Of a DNA stretch of 64,000 bases, positions 1-10,053 are shown in pieces. Position numbers and translations under genes: made by a program. The notes below the pieces were generated by a model. The model was not told the DNA's origin, did not search any database, and worked only from the letters and a program-made list of their open reading frames with translations. Numbering within the stretch: the first letter of the stretch is position 1; every line of letters starts with the position of its first letter. The stretch comes from Stanieria sp. NIES-3757 (GTDB taxonomy: Bacteria; Cyanobacteriota; Cyanobacteriia; Cyanobacteriales; Xenococcaceae), in the NCBI GenBank assembly GCA_002355455.1, contig AP017375.1, positions 1,426,001 to 1,490,000 on the forward strand, written 5' to 3'.

Positions 1-1
1 T

Positions 2-394
2 GGTGCTGGTGCTACAGCTAGTGCCGTTGTTTCAGATATTGTCAATATTGTCGGTCTTCTTAAAAGTAGCGGTAAAACCAAACATCTTGACCCACTGTTA
101 GGTTGTTCTCATCAACATTTTTGTAGCCTAACACCAATAGAAGAAATTGAAAGTCGTTTTTATGCTCGTTTTTTATCTCGAGATCTTCCAGGTGTAATTG
201 GTCATTTAGGAACAGCTTTTGGTAATCATAAGGTTAGTTTAGAGTCAGTAGTCCAAATTGGTTTTCAAAATAAATTAGCAGAAATTGTGGTGGTTACCCA
301 TGACGTTAAAGAAGGTAATTTCCGTCAGGCTTTAGCAGAAATTCGCAGTTTAGAAGCAATTGATAGTATTCCTAGTATTTTGAGAGTGCTTTGA
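2..394 (+). CDS. hom: Homoserine dehydrogenase, C-terminal part (5' end outside window)
   Basis: The reading frame is open from the left edge to a TGA at 392-394. It encodes the end of a homoserine dehydrogenase (aspartate semialdehyde to homoserine, threonine/methionine pathway). The first residues (GAGATASAVVSDI) match the conserved segment before the end of the catalytic domain. A C-terminal ACT domain follows, recognisable from RDLPGVIGHLG and the alternating beta/alpha pattern up to SILRVL; ACT domains usually bind an amino-acid effector. The catalytic and NADP-binding parts lie outside the window. The call rests on the ACT segment and the glycine-rich start. Confidence 0.85.
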   Translation, partial: GAGATASAVVSDIVNIVGLLKSSGKTKHLDPLLGCSHQHFCSLTPIEEIESRFYARFLSRDLPGVIGHLGTAFGNHKVSLESVVQIGFQNKLAEIVVVTHDVKEGNFRQALAEIRSLEAIDSIPSILRVL

Positions 395-464
395 ACTGAC
401 TTTAATTCAAACTTAAACTGTTGCAGACGATCAATTTAACGAAAAAGTAATCAAGGAGTAATCA

Positions 465-1163
465 TTGAGTTTTGACGAAGAATTGGTTAAAAAGACTGTT
501 GCCGAATTTCTAACTGACAATCCAAAAGAACAAGGATTAGATGTAGCATTTATTGAGATTTGCAGATTTTTATACGATAACCCAAATAGATTATCTTGGA
601 GGTCTAAAAATAAACCAAGTGTTACTGATAAAAATGGCTTAAAGATTCTCGCAGAAAAGTTTTTTAATGGATTTAGGAGATCGGATTTTCCTGCTGAACC
701 TGGAACAATACCTGATGAAATGGTAAGTATTGTAATGCAGCAAGCTTATGGTTATTCTGCCGAACAATGTGAAAAAATCAAAATAGAACACCAGCACTCT
801 ATGTGTGCCGAAAATTGTGTTGGCGCACTTCTTGAAAGATATTTAGACTCTGTCTTACGAAAACAAGGTTGGCATTGGTGTTGTGGTGATTTCATTAAAG
901 CTATTGACTTTATTAGCAAAGATAAAAATGGAAAATGGTTAGTTCTACAAATTAAAAATAGAGATAATACAGAAAATTCTTCTAGCAGTGCAATACGTAA
1001 CGGAACTGAAATTCAGAAATGGTTTCGCTCTTTTTCCAAAAAAGGAGGAACAAACTGGGATAATTTACCAGAACTAATGCAGGGTTACAATCTTTCAGAA
1101 TCAGGTTTTGTTGCTTTTGTTGAGAAATACTTAAAAGAAGAAAAAGCAAGATTAAATAACTAA
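465..1163 (+). CDS. SinI-like type II restriction endonuclease
   Basis: A 232-residue protein resembling the SinI family of type II restriction enzymes, whose members cut GGWCC or related sites. The candidate catalytic core is E124 (LLERYL), D148 (KAIDF) and Q162-I-K164 (LQIKNR), a PD-(D/E)xK variant with Q in place of E. It is followed by NSSSSAIRNGT and WFR, which I associate with SinI/Eco47II-type nucleases. A TTG start is chosen because AAGGAG lies at 452-457, 7 nt upstream. The gene is convergent with the C5 methyltransferase, with only 25 bp between the stops. The recognition sequence is inferred from family resemblance and is not proven. Confidence 0.75.
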   Translation: MSFDEELVKKTVAEFLTDNPKEQGLDVAFIEICRFLYDNPNRLSWRSKNKPSVTDKNGLKILAEKFFNGFRRSDFPAEPGTIPDEMVSIVMQQAYGYSAEQCEKIKIEHQHSMCAENCVGALLERYLDSVLRKQGWHWCCGDFIKAIDFISKDKNGKWLVLQIKNRDNTENSSSSAIRNGTEIQKWFRSFSKKGGTNWDNLPELMQGYNLSESGFVAFVEKYLKEEKARLNN

Positions 1164-1188
1164 GAAAAAACTTGTCTTGATAATGGAA

Positions 1189-2664
1189 TTATAAAAAAAC
1201 AAGCTCTTGTTGTTCATAATTGTTTTTGTGTTTTTCTAGTTGTTGCAAAAATTGTTTTTCCCAATCTACATGATTGGTATTCTGGTAACGAGAAAACTTA
1301 AAATCATTAAACGGGATTATTTCAACATCATTAATTAAGTTGATAATTAACTTGCCTACTGCCAAACCCAGACTAACAGGAACAGCGTTTCCTACTTGTT
1401 TATATTGTTGAATGAGTGGACCTGCAAGTTTCCAATGATCGGGAAACTCTTGTATTCGCTTGTATTCTTGGATAGATAATGGTCTATCTTCTTCAGGATG
1501 AGCTAAATCTGTCGCGGGCATGGCAGGATGTGTTACTAAGGTAGGAGATGGTTTATCCCAAGCTAATCTTCGTAAAAAACCTGTTTTTCCACCTCCTAAA
1601 TAATAGGATTTACCCATTGCTTCTTTTTGTAATTCTTCAGGCAAATTACGCCAATTTTGTCCAGATTTTAGTATTCTATAGTACTTTAATCGTTTTTCTG
1701 GAAAGTTGATATGGTCGTGTTTATCGATATTTTTAATGCAAGATTCTAATGTTTTCCATTTTGGTAATCCATATTCACCATTTTCTGAATGAGTTGGAGT
1801 TAAAAAAGGCGGTGTTTCTCCATTTCTAGCGCAAATAATTATAATTCGTTCTCTTGTCTGAGGAGTTCCAAAGTTTGCTGCATTATATAAATTGAAAGAG
1901 TAGGCATAACCAAATTTTTTTAACTTGTTAATGATAAAGTTTAGTGCGCTTCCTTTCAGTTCGTCTTCTGAAAACGAGGATACGGGGTTTGAGGTCTTCT
2001 CAAACCCGTGAGTTATCCCTTCTGAAGATATATTTCTTCTTAGATTGTGAGTTCTCTGTTTTAATGGGCAAGACAACAAACCTCTGACATTTTCAATAAC
2101 CAAGTATTTAGGCTTGAGCGATAATGCTAGATCAATATATTTTAAAAAAACATTTCCCCGCTCGTCATGAAAAGCTTTTCTTTTGCCAGCCGTACTGAAT
2201 GCTTGGCATGGAGGTCCTCCAACAATTAAATCAATGTCATCTTGATTCGTCAGTCTTGCAGCTTGCAAAATGTTATCTGGTTCATAATTATTGAGATCGC
2301 CTAGTAAAGCAGTATTTGGTCTATTTAAAGTGATTGTTTGTCTACAAAACTTATCTACTTCACAAGCAAGGCGAATGTTGAATCCAGCTTTTTCAATTCC
2401 CAAATCCAAACCCATTGCACCAGAAAAAAAACTTAAAGCAATTGGTTTTTGTTGCTCTTGAATATCTACATTATAAAATGGGCGATCCTCAGCCACTCTA
2501 TGGGCTGATAGTAGTCCATATTTATTCAGACTTTTTCGATCGACTATCCATGTATTGCCTATTTTTTCAGCAGTTATTTTTCCTTGTCTGCAAAGAGTTC
2601 TAACTCGCTGTTCACTAATTTTAAGTTGCAGAGAAGCCTCTTTAATGCTTACATTGGTACTCAC
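1189..2664 (-). CDS. C5-cytosine DNA methyltransferase with N-terminal HTH domain
   Basis: The modification partner of the SinI-like nuclease. It transfers a methyl group from S-adenosylmethionine to cytosine C5 in the recognition site. Motifs run in canonical order: motif I (SFFSGAMGLDLG, about 78-89), the catalytic PCQ loop with C153, ENV (191-193), QTRER (269-273), a variable target-recognition region, and GNAVP near 427. At 491 residues it is longer than a minimal enzyme. The extra N-terminus (about 1-50, VSIKEASLQLKISEQRV then GKITAEKIG) looks like an excisionase/MerR-type winged helix, as in methyltransferases that also regulate their own promoter. The start is GTG at 2664-2662, and an inverted repeat overlaps it. 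Confidence 0.9.
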   Translation of the reverse strand: MSTNVSIKEASLQLKISEQRVRTLCRQGKITAEKIGNTWIVDRKSLNKYGLLSAHRVAEDRPFYNVDIQEQQKPIALSFFSGAMGLDLGIEKAGFNIRLACEVDKFCRQTITLNRPNTALLGDLNNYEPDNILQAARLTNQDDIDLIVGGPPCQAFSTAGKRKAFHDERGNVFLKYIDLALSLKPKYLVIENVRGLLSCPLKQRTHNLRRNISSEGITHGFEKTSNPVSSFSEDELKGSALNFIINKLKKFGYAYSFNLYNAANFGTPQTRERIIIICARNGETPPFLTPTHSENGEYGLPKWKTLESCIKNIDKHDHINFPEKRLKYYRILKSGQNWRNLPEELQKEAMGKSYYLGGGKTGFLRRLAWDKPSPTLVTHPAMPATDLAHPEEDRPLSIQEYKRIQEFPDHWKLAGPLIQQYKQVGNAVPVSLGLAVGKLIINLINDVEIIPFNDFKFSRYQNTNHVDWEKQFLQQLEKHKNNYEQQELVFL

Positions 2665-2699
2665 TAATAATTTCCTAGTCGAAATTTTTTATTAGTACC
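2656..2699. promoter_or_regulatory. Inverted repeat over methyltransferase start, candidate operator
   Basis: On the + strand GGTACTCACTAATAA (2656-2670) faces TTATTAGTACC (2689-2699). The arms are inverted copies apart from a two-base CA interruption in the left arm. The left arm contains the GTG start codon of the methyltransferase and the right arm sits where its promoter or leader should be. This placement suits autoregulation by the HTH domain of the methyltransferase. The repeat is seen directly; the regulatory role is inferred. Confidence 0.45.
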
Positions 2700-2801
2700 A
2701 GTTTAGCGGTATATCCTTATGTGTCAAGCATTAGTTTTAAAGCCTGTGATTTTTTTACATTTTTAAATCTTGTCTAAATTACTCAACGCTATAGTGACTG
2801 A

Positions 2802-2884
2802 AAATTTTACAGTTGCTCAAGGTAGGCTGAAATTTTAATCAGAGCATACTTAAAACCAACCTCGACTTTTGGTCGAGTTTTTTT
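2802..2884 (+). ncRNA. Candidate small RNA upstream of ocp
   Basis: A -10-like TATAGT (2790-2795), with a weak TTGTCT 14 bp upstream, precedes about 80 nt that end in an intrinsic terminator (2861-2884). No reading frame of useful length lies between. The methyltransferase is transcribed leftward, so no annotated + strand gene needs this terminator. A short independent transcript would explain it, but an attenuated leader of ocp is an alternative. No known RNA family was recognised. Confidence 0.3.
2861..2884 (+). terminator. Rho-independent terminator upstream of ocp
   Basis: Stem CTCGAC (2861-2866) pairs with GTCGAG (2872-2877) around a TTTTG loop, followed by a run of seven T (2878-2884). 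It is oriented for + strand transcription and has no annotated + strand gene directly before it. Confidence 0.6.
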
Positions 2885-3022
2885 GCGTAATAATAAAAAG
2901 CTTGGATTTCAATTATTTTTAACAAAACTTATTTTTTTGAAATATAGGTTTACAATAGTAACAGTGTTCAAAAAACGCTTTTGTTTTTTGACTTCACATT
3001 GAAATTTAGCTGAGGAATATTC

Positions 3023-3982
3023 ATGCCTTTTACTATCGATTCAGCCCGTGGCATTTTCCCAAATACTTTATCTGCTGATGCCGTACCAGCCACAATCGCT
3101 AGGTTCAATCAGCTTAGTGCTGAAGATCAATTAGCATGGATTTGGTTTGCTTATTTAGAAATGGGCAAAAGCGTGACAATCGCTGCACCAGGAGCAGCTA
3201 ATATGCAGTTTGCCGAACTCACTCTTCAAGAAATCAAGCAAATGAGTTTCCAAGAGCAATCTCAGGTAATGTGTGATTTAGCTAATCACGCTGATACACC
3301 TATTTGTCGTACCTATGCTACCTGGACTCCTAATATTAAACTTGGTTTCTGGTTTAAACTCGGACAATGGATGGAAGAAGGTATTGTAGCTCCAATTCCC
3401 AAAGGTTATAAACTTTCAGCGAATGCGTCGGCAGTGTTGCAAGCACTCAGAGAAATGGAGTCTGGTCAACAAATTACCGTTTTGCGTAACGCTGTAGTTG
3501 ATATGGGATTTGATAAAAACAAACTTGGTCAATATAGCAAAGTTGCTGAACCAGTTGTTCCTCCTACAGACATAGCACAACGCACCAGCGTCAAAATTGA
3601 AGGAATTAATAATTCCACTGTTTTGAGCTACATGAATTTATTAAATGCCAATGATTTTGATGAGTTAATTAAACTCTTTGCTCCCGACGGCGCGCTCCAA
3701 CCTCCTTTCCAAAAACCTATTGTTGGAAAAGACGCAGTATTGCGATTTTTTAGGGAAGAATGTCAAAACCTCAAGTTAATTCCAGAACGAGGTGTTGCCG
3801 AACCTGCTGAAGATGGTTTTACTCAAATCAAGGTTACTGGTAAAGTTCAAACTCCTTGGTTTGGTGCAGGTGTTGGTATGAATATGGCTTGGCGATTTTT
3901 ACTCAATTCCGAAAATAAAATTTTCTTTGTAGCGATTGACTTACTAGCATCTCCTAAAGAGTTGCTTAATCTAGTTCGCTAG
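3023..3982 (+). CDS. ocp: Orange carotenoid protein (OCP1 type)
   Basis: A water-soluble photoprotection protein. It binds a ketocarotenoid, is converted by blue-green light to a red form, and then quenches phycobilisome energy. At 319 residues it has the two usual domains: an all-helical N-terminal carotenoid domain (about 1-165) and an NTF2-like C-terminal domain (about 195-315). Key residues are present: Y44, W110 and R155 in the first domain, and Y203, E246 and W290 in the second (Y201, E244 and W288 in the Synechocystis protein). These are the carotenoid contacts and the R-E interdomain bridge. The adjacent FRP gene suggests the OCP1 clade. It has its own upstream region of more than 130 bp after an intrinsic terminator, and GAGGAA lies before the ATG. 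Confidence 0.97.
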   Translation: MPFTIDSARGIFPNTLSADAVPATIARFNQLSAEDQLAWIWFAYLEMGKSVTIAAPGAANMQFAELTLQEIKQMSFQEQSQVMCDLANHADTPICRTYATWTPNIKLGFWFKLGQWMEEGIVAPIPKGYKLSANASAVLQALREMESGQQITVLRNAVVDMGFDKNKLGQYSKVAEPVVPPTDIAQRTSVKIEGINNSTVLSYMNLLNANDFDELIKLFAPDGALQPPFQKPIVGKDAVLRFFREECQNLKLIPERGVAEPAEDGFTQIKVTGKVQTPWFGAGVGMNMAWRFLLNSENKIFFVAIDLLASPKELLNLVR

Positions 3983-4115
3983 AAGAAACTCTAGTGCGAG
4001 CTAATCCTATTACTTTAAAGTTAACCAAAACTGCCAGTTAGACTTTAGGTAAGGAAAGCTCGTACTAAGATAGAGATAAGTATATAAATGTTAAAGTTTA
4101 GCGTCAATATTACAA

Positions 4116-4436
4116 GTGAGCGAAATTCAATGGTCTGAAACCGAGGAAAAAATAGCGAAACAAGCGTTTGAGAAAGCTTATCAAAGAGAAACCTCTGCCT
4201 TAATCAAGATTGTTCGCGAGCAAGCTAGTGAGATTACAGAGCTTGAAGATCTATGGTATTTACATGATTTATTAAGTACCAAAAGACATGAAATAGATGG
4301 CAAATATGATTACGATCATTCTACTCTTGTGTTTGTTTTTGCCCAATTGCTCAAACAAGGGTGGTTACATCACGAAGAATTAAAAGGTCTAAATCCAAAA
4401 ACACTATCTAAAATATCTGCTCTAGCACGTATGTAA
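4116..4436 (+). CDS. frp: Fluorescence recovery protein (FRP)
   Basis: A small dimeric helical protein that binds the C-terminal domain of activated OCP, speeds its return to the orange form and ends quenching. At 106 residues it is the usual size. The conserved patch W47, H50, D51 and R57 corresponds to W50, H53, D54 and R60 of the Synechocystis protein, inside ELEDLWYLHDLL and KRHEIDGKYDYD. The start is GTG at 4116, with no clear ribosome-binding site. It lies 133 bp after ocp on the same strand, so cotranscription and a separate weak promoter are both possible. Confidence 0.93.
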   Translation: MSEIQWSETEEKIAKQAFEKAYQRETSALIKIVREQASEITELEDLWYLHDLLSTKRHEIDGKYDYDHSTLVFVFAQLLKQGWLHHEELKGLNPKTLSKISALARM

Positions 4437-4573
4437 ATTATGGAAGTTTGGGTTTGAGGCAAATACTCTTGCCCAACTCTCTACAACTTAATCTTCCTTC
4501 TCAAGTGGCGGGCCAAATATTTTACAATCAAATAATTTCAAAAATAATGATCTGTTAGCTACAACCTAAAAAG

Positions 4574-4579
4574 TATAAT
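4574..4579 (+). promoter_or_regulatory. Candidate -10 element of ilvC
   Basis: A perfect TATAAT hexamer 65 bp before the ilvC start. The -35 region is poor, as is common in cyanobacteria. The site is seen, its use is inferred. Confidence 0.4.
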
Positions 4580-4605
4580 TATAAGTTTGCAGCACTTTTT
4601 GCTAA

Positions 4606-5640
<1,035 letters not shown>

Positions 5641-5699
5641 GTAATTACCTAAAGATATCGAGTTTTTATTTAACTGGTAATTAACAATGAGTTTTAAAA

Positions 5700-5728
5700 G
5701 TAAGGGCATAGCAATGCTACGCCCTTAC
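5700..5728. repeat. REP-like palindromic hairpin
   Basis: GTAAGGGC, A, TAGCA, A, TGCTA, C, GCCCTTAC: a near-perfect hairpin with a single A-C mismatch. It resembles the dispersed GTAGGGGCGTAGCAATGCTACGCC-type palindromes of many cyanobacteria. It lies 60 bp after ilvC and is followed by T-rich sequence (5730-5743), so it may also act as a transcription terminator. Confidence 0.7.
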
Positions 5729-5770
5729 AGTTTTATTTTTTTCTTTAGCATGAGTATGAATTAAAAAGTT

Positions 5771-6016
5771 TTATTGAAGCGATTGTCTTCTTTCTAAGGA
5801 AGAAAATTCTCCTTTTTCAAATTGTTGGATAGTTTTAGTTGTATTTTTGAGAGTATCAAGCTCTTTGTTGGGCAGAAGACTAATTAAAAATTCATTAATC
5901 TCACTACGGACTTTTTGACTACTACTACTATAAGGTTGAGGCAGAAATTCATCTCCTAAAGCTACATAAGTTAAAGACATAACTAAACAAAGTTTTAAAA
6001 AAGATTTAATATACAT
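5771..6016 (-). CDS. Small secreted hypothetical protein
   Basis: An 81-residue protein not recognised as a known family. The N-terminus (MYIKSFLKLCLVMSLTYVAL, then GDE) looks like a signal peptide. The remainder is polar, with a stretch of predicted helix containing NELD/KNTTKTIQQFEKG-like sequence. AGGAGAAA about 6 nt upstream of the ATG on the minus strand supports the start and a real gene. It is convergent with ilvC and stands alone. Confidence 0.55.
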   Translation of the reverse strand: MYIKSFLKLCLVMSLTYVALGDEFLPQPYSSSSQKVRSEINEFLISLLPNKELDTLKNTTKTIQQFEKGEFSSLERRQSLQ

Positions 6017-6458
6017 AAGAAATTTCTCCTGATTTTAAGACTATAAATATCTAGCAAGCTATTTAATAATCGCTTTTTGATAGTTAACGCTTGTTATTTA
6101 ATCTCCATTAATTCAGGAGTGTAATGTTAACTAATAGGATTGCTAAATATAAAAAAGTAATAAATCTTTGGGGTTATTAATTATTAGTTTAATCAAAATA
6201 CTTTTATCCAACTTCAGTATTATTACGACATTTGAGGAGAAAATTAGGAGTTCTCTTTGCGTTATTTACTAATAAAAAACGGCATCAGTTAAGATTTTTT
6301 TTGCCGTTAATGAAATTAAGTTGCTCATAACTCTAGAATTTAGCTTAATAGAAACAATTGAGTAACTTCACTGAACAACCTAATATTTAGATTAAGTTTG
6401 TTTAAAGCAAAATAGATCGGAAGCTATAGCATTGGTCGAAAATCTCAATTTCTGCTTT
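6017..6458. other. Non-coding stretch
   Basis: About 440 bp, AT-rich, between two minus-strand genes. No credible reading frame, RNA gene or clear repeat was seen. It should hold the promoter of the small secreted protein gene. Confidence 0.5.
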
Positions 6459-6740
6459 TTACTTTTTCTCTCCGTGGGTAGGACAAGGAGGTGCAGAAAT
6501 AGAACGATCTAGCCAGCCTGTAGCTTGATTAAGACGGATTAATGCTTCTTGGGGCTGATTTTTGAGGAGAAAAACCAAAGCAGCACCTAATTGTTGTCCA
6601 GCTTGCGCTTGACGATTAGCTTTGAGACGATGCCAATCCTGAGGCGCGATCGCAAGACGTTCGGCTAAAGCCTGGGCTAATTCTACTGTATCTATTTCTT
6701 TGAGAAAGTCGGTTTTGGATAGTGGAGTTATTTCAGACAT
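6459..6740 (-). CDS. Conserved cyanobacterial small protein (DUF6439-like)
   Basis: A 93-residue soluble protein, predicted mostly helical. It has a conserved-looking core (VELAQALAERLAI, DWHRLKANRQAQA, GAALVFLLKNQPQEAL) and ends in a short polar tail. I associate this pattern with an uncharacterised cyanobacterial family (DUF6439, from memory). No catalytic motif, membrane segment or signal is seen. It is divergent from the coiled-coil membrane protein gene at 6829, with about 90 bp between the starts, so the two may share a promoter region. The function is unknown. Confidence 0.65.
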   Translation of the reverse strand: MSEITPLSKTDFLKEIDTVELAQALAERLAIAPQDWHRLKANRQAQAGQQLGAALVFLLKNQPQEALIRLNQATGWLDRSISAPPCPTHGEKK

Positions 6741-6828
6741 GAGTTAATATCGTAGAGGTCTTTTGCTTTGACGGGGCGTATAAACTCTGCCGTGCAACGC
6801 CAGAGACAACCCCTCACTATATTTTAAG

Positions 6829-7182
6829 ATGTCTCCCAACAATTCTAGTCAGATTAAAGATGATGAGCAGATCGCCCAAGTTTTAGTTGAAGTAGAGCGA
6901 TCGCTTGAAGAACTTCAAGAACGTTATATTCAGGTTAAACAAGATTGGCAAACTTATACTCAATTGTTGCAAGAACAACAAGAGTTAACTCAACGACAAA
7001 AAAATAATGTTACTAAAGAGCCAATCAAAACAGAATTAAAACATCTGCAACAAAAATTAGCTGAAGTACAGTTAAATTTAGAAAGTCGTCTGTTAATCAA
7101 CTTTAGTCCTTTTTGGCAAGTAATTCGGTTTGTTGGCTTAGGAATTGTGATTGGTTGGTTACTCAAAACTTGGGCTAGGTAA
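6829..7182 (+). CDS. Hypothetical coiled-coil protein with C-terminal membrane anchor
   Basis: A 117-residue protein of unknown function. Residues about 12-90 are rich in E, Q, L and K with heptad-like spacing (VEVERSLEELQERY; LKHLQQKLAEVQLNLE), so a coiled coil is likely. The C-terminal end (WQVIRFVGLGIVIGWLLKTW) forms a single transmembrane helix, suggesting a tail-anchored protein. The ATG has no strong ribosome-binding site. It is divergent from the DUF6439-like gene. Confidence 0.6.
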   Translation: MSPNNSSQIKDDEQIAQVLVEVERSLEELQERYIQVKQDWQTYTQLLQEQQELTQRQKNNVTKEPIKTELKHLQQKLAEVQLNLESRLLINFSPFWQVIRFVGLGIVIGWLLKTWAR

Positions 7183-7749
7183 AGTCTTTTTAGTCTTAAC
7201 AAAGCTAGTAAAGCGTTGACGACCATTTCGGCAACAAGTTTTGGCTATCTTTCCTAAGTTCATCATTTACTTTGATTAATTGTAGTTATTCTTCGCCACA
7301 AATAACTATCAACGCGATCTTAGCGTAGCTTAGTGCGATTAGGAAGTAACAGCAAAGCGATCGCTATTGCCTTGGTAAACTTCTCACATCCTGTCAATTT
7401 TAAATATATTTTGTTATTCAAGTCGCTGACTTATTGACTCTAAAATTTCTGCATCCTTGTTTAACCTTTATAAAATAAAGGCTTTGAGACAATTAATTAA
7501 AATTTATAATTCAAATTAGTTTTTTAATCATAGAAACAAATAAATGATTTTTCGTTTGTGATAGACTATTGGTTATCAAGACAAGCAAGCTTACTTCATA
7601 AAAAATCAACTAATTAAATCTTCCAATATTTAACTTAATTGGCAGTTTTTCAGTCAAAAGTTAAATATTACAGAGTTCTATTAATTTTTTTCTGGCGAAT
7701 TATTTAACATATCTGCCCTATCAAACTATGAGGGTAGTTAGGAGGTTTT
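7183..7749. other. Intergenic region upstream of the cmp operon
   Basis: 567 bp with no convincing gene. It holds HIP1-like sequence (AGCGATCGC near 7355) and a short GCGATCTTAGCG stretch around 7316. The 3' part must carry the promoter of the bicarbonate transporter operon. I looked for an NtcA site (GTA-N8-TAC) and found no clean copy, which agrees with a carbon rather than a nitrogen operon. No clear CmpR half-site pair (TTA-N7/8-TAA) was identified either. A strong TAGGAGGT precedes the cmpA ATG. Confidence 0.5.
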
Positions 7750-9093
7750 ATGTCTAATTTTTCGAGGATTTCTCGCAGGAAATTTTTAGCAACGGCTGCT
7801 GCATCTGGAGTCAGTGCAGTTTTCCTGAATGGTTGTTTTGGCAACCCACCTTCTGTAAGGGAGTTAACGCCAAAAGTTCAAGCTTTAGATTTAAGTCCCG
7901 AACAAATTCCAGAGACTCCCAAAATTAAACTGGGATACTTACCTATCCTCGAAGCGGCACCTTTGGTTATTGCCAAACAAAAAGGTTTTTTTGACAGATA
8001 TGGCATGACGGAGGTAGAAGTTTCCAAACAGGCAAACTGGGCATCTGCGAGAGATAACGTTGTGATCGGATCGGAAGCTGGGGGCATTGATGGAGGACAA
8101 TGGCAAATGCCGATGCCCTATTTAATTAGTGAAGGACTTCTGACTAATGGTAGAAAAATACCTATGTATGTCCTCGCAACGTTAAATACTCAAGGGAATG
8201 GCATTGCTGTATCTAATATGCATAAAGGTAAAGGAATTGGTTTAGATATTTCTCAAGCTGCTGACTATATTAAAAGCTTTCCCAAAGATCAAGGCAGAAA
8301 ATTCAAAGCTGCTTTTACCTTTCCGAAAGTTAATCAGGATTTCTGGGTGCGCTATTGGTTAGCTGCTGGTGGTGTAGATCCAGATCAGGATGTTGATTTG
8401 ATTGCTGTACCTCCAGCCGAAACTGTACAGGGAATGCGGACAGGTAGTATGGATGCATTTAGTACAGGCGATCCTTGGCCTTATCGAATTGTAGCCGAAG
8501 ATATTGGTTACATGGCAGCTTTAACTTCCCAAATGTGGCAATTTCATCCAGAAGAATATCTAGCGATTAGAGGAGATTGGGTAGAAAAAAATCCCAAAGC
8601 TACTAAAGCCTTATTAAAAGCATTAATGGAAGCACAACAATGGTGTGATAAACCAGAAAATCGACCAGAATTAATCAAAATATTAGGACGCAGAAGTTAC
8701 TTTAATATTCGCACCGAATTAATTGAATCTCCTTACAAAGGCTACTACAAAATGGGCGATGGCAAACCAGATATTAAAGACTTTAATATGGGTCCTTTAT
8801 ATTGGCAAGATGATCGCGGTAATGTTTCTTATCCCTACCAAAGTCATGATTTATGGTTTTTAACAGAAAGTGTTCGTTGGGGCTTTTTACCTGAAGATAC
8901 ATTAGCTAATGCGAAGGAAATGATTGCCAAAGTTAACCGACAAGATCTTTGGTTAGAAGCAGCCAAAGAAGCCAAGTTTTCTAATCTTCCTACTAGTCCA
9001 TCTCGTGGTGTAGAGAAATTTTTTGATGGGATTGAATTTGATCCAGAAAACCCAGCAGCCTATCTCAAAAGTTTGGCAATTAAAAAAGTTTAA
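7750..9093 (+). CDS. cmpA: Bicarbonate-binding lipoprotein of ABC transporter
   Basis: The periplasmic solute-binding protein of the BCT1-type high-affinity bicarbonate transporter, 447 residues. The N-terminus has a twin-arginine motif (SRRKFL, 8-13) and a lipobox (LNGC, C29), so it is probably exported folded and lipid-anchored. CmpA and the nitrate protein NrtA are close homologues and easily confused. Here the ligand positions are CmpA-like: Q196 (NQDFW), where NrtA has His, and E269 (HPEEY), where NrtA has Lys. [13 protein letters not shown] and FSTGDPWP also match CmpA rather than NrtA. It is the first gene of a four-gene operon, and no nirA or narB is nearby. The residue assignments are recalled from the published CmpA/NrtA comparison. 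Confidence 0.88.
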   Translation: MSNFSRISRRKFLATAAASGVSAVFLNGCFGNPPSVRELTPKVQALDLSPEQIPETPKIKLGYLPILEAAPLVIAKQKGFFDRYGMTEVEVSKQANWASARDNVVIGSEAGGIDGGQWQMPMPYLISEGLLTNGRKIPMYVLATLNTQGNGIAVSNMHKGKGIGLDISQAADYIKSFPKDQGRKFKAAFTFPKVNQDFWVRYWLAAGGVDPDQDVDLIAVPPAETVQGMRTGSMDAFSTGDPWPYRIVAEDIGYMAALTSQMWQFHPEEYLAIRGDWVEKNPKATKALLKALMEAQQWCDKPENRPELIKILGRRSYFNIRTELIESPYKGYYKMGDGKPDIKDFNMGPLYWQDDRGNVSYPYQSHDLWFLTESVRWGFLPEDTLANAKEMIAKVNRQDLWLEAAKEAKFSNLPTSPSRGVEKFFDGIEFDPENPAAYLKSLAIKKV

Positions 9094-9140
9094 TTCATCA
9101 AATTGAAGATTAAAAATTAACAATCAATGAAGGAGCAAAC

Positions 9141-9980
9141 ATGACTGTTAGTACAAGAAGAATCAACAAAAACAATCAAGGAAATTTTATTAGTTCATTT
9201 TGGAAAAAGAATAGTAAAGATATAATTCCACCCATTTTAGGAATTTTGGGATTTCTAACCATTTGGCAATTACTTTCTACTTTAGGTTTGACTAAATTAC
9301 CAGGACCCTTAAGTATTTGGACAGATGAACGTACCAGAGAATTACTTTTATATCCTTTTTATGACGCTGGTGGTTTAGATAAAGGTTTATTTTGGCAAAC
9401 AATGGCGAGTTTAGGCAGAGTTGCCCAAGGTTATTCTTTAGCAGCCCTAGTTGGTATTGGCGGTGGGATTTTAGTAGGAATGAATCCTATATTAGATAAA
9501 GCATTAGACCCAATTTTTCAATTTTTAAGAATGGTTGCACCTTTAGCATGGGTTCCCATCGCTTTAGTCGCTCTACAACAAAACCAACCTGCTGCTATTT
9601 TCGTAATCTTTATTACTTCAGTTTGGCCGATTTTAATTAATACCACTGAAGGCGTTAAACAAATTCCTCAAGACTATATTAATGTTCGCCGAGTCTTAAA
9701 ATTATCTAATTACAAATTCTTCTTCAAAATTCTTTTACCTTCTGCTTTACCCTACATTTTCACTGGTTTAAGAATTGGGATTGGTTTAGCTTGGTTAGCA
9801 ATTATCGCAGCAGAAATTGTTATGTCAGGTATTGTTGGCATCGGTTTCTTCATCTGGGATGCCTATCAACAAAACTACATCAGTGAAATTATCTTGGCAG
9901 TAATTTATATCGGTGCAGTAGGTTTAATTTTAGACCGCGCGATCGCTTATATCCAAAAATTAATTGCACCACAATCGTAA
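9141..9980 (+). CDS. cmpB: Bicarbonate ABC transporter permease
   Basis: The inner-membrane permease of the transporter, 279 residues and about six transmembrane helices. It belongs to the NrtB/CmpB/SsuC family. The EAA-type cytoplasmic loop that docks the ATPases is near residues 180-200 (RVLKLSNYKFFFKILLPSALP). A soluble stretch follows the first helix, as usual in this family. AAGGAGCAAAC before the ATG supports the start. It lies 47 bp after cmpA. The substrate is assigned from CmpA. Confidence 0.88.
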   Translation: MTVSTRRINKNNQGNFISSFWKKNSKDIIPPILGILGFLTIWQLLSTLGLTKLPGPLSIWTDERTRELLLYPFYDAGGLDKGLFWQTMASLGRVAQGYSLAALVGIGGGILVGMNPILDKALDPIFQFLRMVAPLAWVPIALVALQQNQPAAIFVIFITSVWPILINTTEGVKQIPQDYINVRRVLKLSNYKFFFKILLPSALPYIFTGLRIGIGLAWLAIIAAEIVMSGIVGIGFFIWDAYQQNYISEIILAVIYIGAVGLILDRAIAYIQKLIAPQS

Positions 9981-10053
9981 AGAAAGCATGGCAGCAGAGG
10001 AGATTAGGGAGATAGGGAGAAAAATTGGTTCCTTGTTCCCTATTCCCCAATCC

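Noticed and set aside
2415-2603. 62-codon + strand frame opposite the methyltransferase N-terminus
   Set aside because: It is antisense to conserved motif I and the HTH of the methyltransferase, and shows no protein features.
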